This document shows, piece by piece, positions 6,322 to 7,986 of a stretch of DNA of 7,986 bases. This DNA is from an uncultured Bacteriovoracaceae bacterium. GTDB taxonomy: Bacteria; Bdellovibrionota; Bacteriovoracia; Bacteriovoracales; Bacteriovoracaceae. The position numbers and the translations under genes were made by a program. The stretch lies in contig CALFYV010000414.1 of the NCBI GenBank assembly GCA_937952395.1, forward strand, positions 1 through 7,986, in the 5' to 3' direction. Every line of letters starts with the position of its first letter. Position 1 is the stretch's first letter. The notes under the pieces are model-generated. The model did no database searches. It was not told the DNA's origin and saw only the letters and a list, made by a program, of their open reading frames with translations.

Positions 6322-7153
6322 CTTCTTCAAGAACTAGTTTTTTATTTATAACTCTATTATCTTTCTTACTAGCTTCATAGAGTTCGATAATGATAAGTTG
6401 TCGAAGAAATTTTTCATTAACTCTTTCTAGATCACCAACTGAAAGCTCCCCAATGTTATTTATATTCTGAATTTTAGTATTCAGAGAGTCAGCGCAACTT
6501 CTTTTCCACTCAGTACATATTTTTTGCATATAAGAATTGCTATCTTTCAACTCTTTAAGCATAGTTACTTGCCAATTTTCTGGGTAATAAGCATTTATGT
6601 AAGTAAAAATGCTGTCGAAAAGTAAATAATTCATATGCCTGTTATGCCCTTTCATATTCATTAAAAATTTAATTTTACCTTGTGTCTCTTTATCGAGGTC
6701 TCCAAAATCATTCTCTTGTAATTTGAATTTATAAAAACCATTCTCAAAAACTAGACGACTCATCATTAAATTTACTTTTTCTTCATCGCTAAATAGAATA
6801 CTTATAGCCGAGGCATAATTATGCAGATTACTGAGTTTAGTATCTATTTCAGTATTGCCTTCTTTGATCATTTTTTTTAATTCTACAAATTGCTTTTTCT
6901 TATACTCAAGATGTTTTGAGACATACAAATCCAGTTTGTTTTGTATATCAGGATATTTATTAGAATCTAAAGAGTTTGATATTTCCTTGATACGATCATC
7001 TAACGTTTTATTTTCTATCGGAGCCCCACAAAGTTTAACACCACATTCTTGTGCTATCTCCTGTGGATTAATTTTACAAGAATTACCAGTATCGATGGTA
7101 TCGAAAGCAAAAAGGGAAAGGGGAATAAAAATGAAGATTATTTTTTTGAGCAA
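6311..7153 (-). CDS. Exported Cys-containing protein, probable N-terminal part of the M13-like peptidase
   Basis: The 280-residue product has a clear signal peptide (LKKIIFIFIPLSLFA, cleavage after residue 16), then a Cys-rich start (Cys26, Cys37, Cys42 in 'SCKINPQEIAQECGVKLCGA') and a largely helical, charged body, with two further Cys in 'ICTEWKRSCAD'. No catalytic motif is visible. The start is TTG 7153, supported by AAGGA at 7162-7166 eight bases upstream; it overlaps the preceding small gene by 16 bp. The end reads LEEEKI-stop on an A6 run, overlapping the peptidase ATG as ATGA. One extra A in that run would read on as ...EEEKN-MKLDQ and give a single 602-residue secreted protein. The helical composition and size fit the N-terminal region of M13 peptidases, but I see no specific homology signature here. 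Confidence 0.75.
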   Translation of the reverse strand: MLKKIIFIFIPLSLFAFDTIDTGNSCKINPQEIAQECGVKLCGAPIENKTLDDRIKEISNSLDSNKYPDIQNKLDLYVSKHLEYKKKQFVELKKMIKEGNTEIDTKLSNLHNYASAISILFSDEEKVNLMMSRLVFENGFYKFKLQENDFGDLDKETQGKIKFLMNMKGHNRHMNYLLFDSIFTYINAYYPENWQVTMLKELKDSNSYMQKICTEWKRSCADSLNTKIQNINNIGELSVGDLERVNEKFLRQLIIIELYEASKKDNRVINKKLVLEEEKI

Positions 7154-7392
7154 AGTATCTTTCCTTGAGTCTTTAAGTAAACAAAATCATCTTGTAACTT
7201 ACGCTTTTTATATAAAGGTCTGGATTGTTTTTTTACAAATTTTTCCAAAATTTCTTTATTACATTTTTTAACTTCGATCTCATCTGAGTAATTTTTGGAA
7301 ATAAGTTTCAGTTTATTTTGTTCAAAAAAGACTTTGCTTGGACTGGCAAATACAAAAAAGGGAATGAATAAAAATAGCAAAATGAACTTCAT
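7138..7392 (-). CDS. Small exported basic protein with two cysteines, unknown function
   Basis: This 84-residue product has a hydrophobic signal peptide (MKFILLFLFIPFFVFA, cleavage likely before Ser17), leaving a mature protein of about 68 residues with roughly 19 Lys/Arg against 8 Asp/Glu and two Cys (44 and 81) that could pair. I do not recognise a family. It is the first gene of a three-gene block: its end overlaps the start of the 280-residue exported protein by 16 bp, so all three are probably co-transcribed and co-secreted. A role as an inhibitor, propeptide-like partner or accessory factor of the downstream peptidase is possible but only suggested by position. No ribosome site is evident before ATG 7392; TATATT lies three bases upstream of it, which if a -10 element would imply a leaderless message. 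Confidence 0.65.
   Translation of the reverse strand: MKFILLFLFIPFFVFASPSKVFFEQNKLKLISKNYSDEIEVKKCNKEILEKFVKKQSRPLYKKRKLQDDFVYLKTQGKILCSKK
7162..7166 (-). promoter_or_regulatory. Ribosome binding site supporting the TTG start at 7153
   Basis: AAGGA on the minus strand is eight bases before TTG 7153. The frame then runs straight into a signal peptide (LKKIIF...), and no in-frame ATG offers an alternative that keeps the signal intact. Confidence 0.5.
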
Positions 7393-7464
7393 AATAATAT
7401 ATCGGGAAAAAACTTAAGTTATTGAGATTACTCACCGAAGAAAAATAAGAGGCAGTTATTTCTT

Positions 7465-7479
7465 ATGGAAAAAAACTAA
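7465..7479 (+). other. Four-codon leader ORF (MEKN-stop) abutting the channel start
   Basis: ATG 7465 begins MEKN and stops at TAA 7477-7479, immediately followed in the same frame by the channel ATG at 7480. AAGAGG at 7447-7452 lies 12 bases before ATG 7465. It could be a leader peptide coupling translation to the channel, or chance in an A-rich leader. Confidence 0.25.
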
Positions 7480-7986
7480 ATGGTCAGCTTTAATACTGAA
7501 GAAAAACATAGTTACAGCTTTCTAGCTTGGCAATTAGTCCTCTTCGCCGCTATTTGTTGGACTGCCATCGAGTCTCCTTTAAGTTTTGTTTTAAATGTTC
7601 CGGCCAAAGAATCTAACCTGTGGTGGGATGGAATTATCTCTTTTCTTTTCGTGTGTGATATCGCACTAAACCTATCGGGTTTTTATAAAATAAAGGATAC
7701 TTCTAATGTTCTAGAGCCTTTGAAGAAAGAAGAACGCCCTTATCACAAAACATTATGGTTTGTGACCGACGTGATAAGCTCTATCCCGTTTGATGTTCTG
7801 GCCCATGTCTTTGGTTTTACTGCCCTACCTATTCTACGCCTATTCCGCTTACTTAGAACCGTTAGAATGCTCAAAATTGTGACTCTTTATAACTCTATGG
7901 CCTTACTTCCTCATGGCTATAAGGTTGGCATGATCTTCTGCAGTATACTCATTGCTATTCACTGGATCGCATGCGCCTGGATGTAT
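7480..7986 (+). CDS. Voltage-sensor cation channel (CNG/HCN/KCNH-like), partial (C-terminus outside window)
   Basis: The 169 visible residues form the S1-S5 part of a six-helix ion channel. S1 is about 14-38 ('FLAWQLVLFAAICWTAIESP'), S2 about 49-68 with the acidic 'FVCDIALN', S3 about 90-108 with 'TDVISSIPFDVL', a signature of the cyclic-nucleotide-gated/HCN/EAG branch. S4 is a textbook voltage sensor: 'LPILRLFRLLRTVRMLK' has Arg120, Arg123, Arg126, Arg129 and Lys132 at every third position. S5 begins at about 148 ('KVGMIFCSILIAIHWIACAW'). The pore loop, S6 and any C-terminal cyclic-nucleotide-binding domain lie past the window, so ion selectivity and ligand gating cannot be judged. ATG 7480 directly follows an in-frame TAA and no upstream start is possible; GGA at 7467-7469 is a modest ribosome site. 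A weak promoter may lie at 7422-7449 (TTGAGA, AATAAG). Confidence 0.88.
   Translation, partial: MVSFNTEEKHSYSFLAWQLVLFAAICWTAIESPLSFVLNVPAKESNLWWDGIISFLFVCDIALNLSGFYKIKDTSNVLEPLKKEERPYHKTLWFVTDVISSIPFDVLAHVFGFTALPILRLFRLLRTVRMLKIVTLYNSMALLPHGYKVGMIFCSILIAIHWIACAWMY

Noticed and set aside
6309..6325. Canonical programmed -1 frameshift heptamer at the peptidase junction
   Set aside because: AAAAAAT is present but in the wrong phase for the upstream frame, and I see no obvious downstream hairpin; simple slippage or an indel remains possible.
6581..6595. NAYYP in the 280-residue protein, resembling the M13 NAYY substrate-binding motif
   Set aside because: In M13 enzymes this motif lies shortly before HExxH; here it is more than 200 residues away, so the match is probably chance.
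6855..7271. Plus-strand 138-residue frame opposite the exported proteins
   Set aside because: It is antisense to two signal-peptide genes with a supported start; its hydrophobic stretches come from low-complexity A/T runs.

Overview
The window is compact, A+T-rich bacterial chromosome with short intergenic gaps, mostly strong GGAG-type ribosome binding sites and many exported proteins (signal peptides, a lipobox, Cys-rich secreted domains, c-type haem motifs). This is a Gram-negative-type gene set. The mix of a YceI protein, a RoxA/MauG-like dihaem cytochrome, a degenerate receiver protein with an acidic 'DDDDKATVVIDI' start, and a secreted M13-like peptidase resembles what I know of Bdellovibrionota (Bacteriovorax/Halobacteriovorax-like predators). 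That assignment is inference, not proof. No mobile element, tRNA, rRNA or CRISPR array is visible.

Layout. (1) Positions 1-600, minus: a carboxylesterase/phospholipase-type alpha/beta hydrolase whose C-terminus lies outside the window. Head-to-head with it, only 18 bp away, is an EamA-family (DMT) membrane transporter (619-1479, plus). (2) 1448-2191, minus: an unrecognised lipoprotein, overlapping the transporter tail-to-tail by 32 bp. (3) 2350-2892, plus: a small cytoplasmic pseudo-receiver protein. (4) 2941-3528, minus: a secreted YceI-family protein with an intrinsic terminator. (5) 3699-5342, plus: a dihaem cytochrome c gene interrupted by one in-frame TAA at 4485-4487 and otherwise intact. 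(6) 7392-5346, minus: a tightly overlapping three-gene exported block made of a small basic two-Cys protein, a 280-residue secreted protein, and a 322-residue M13-type zinc metallopeptidase domain. The last two meet at an ATGA overlap next to an A6 run, and one added A would fuse them into a 602-residue M13-like peptidase. (7) 7480-7986, plus: the N-terminal part of a voltage-sensor cation channel of the CNG/HCN/KCNH type, running off the window.

The main points of interest are two apparent lesions in otherwise well-preserved genes: a nonsense codon in the cytochrome, and a probable homopolymer frameshift in the M13 peptidase. They could be real recent decay, recoding or phase variation, or sequencing errors. 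I found no clear evidence for a wholly new defence or mobile system. The secreted peptidase cassette and the pseudo-receiver are the least explained elements.
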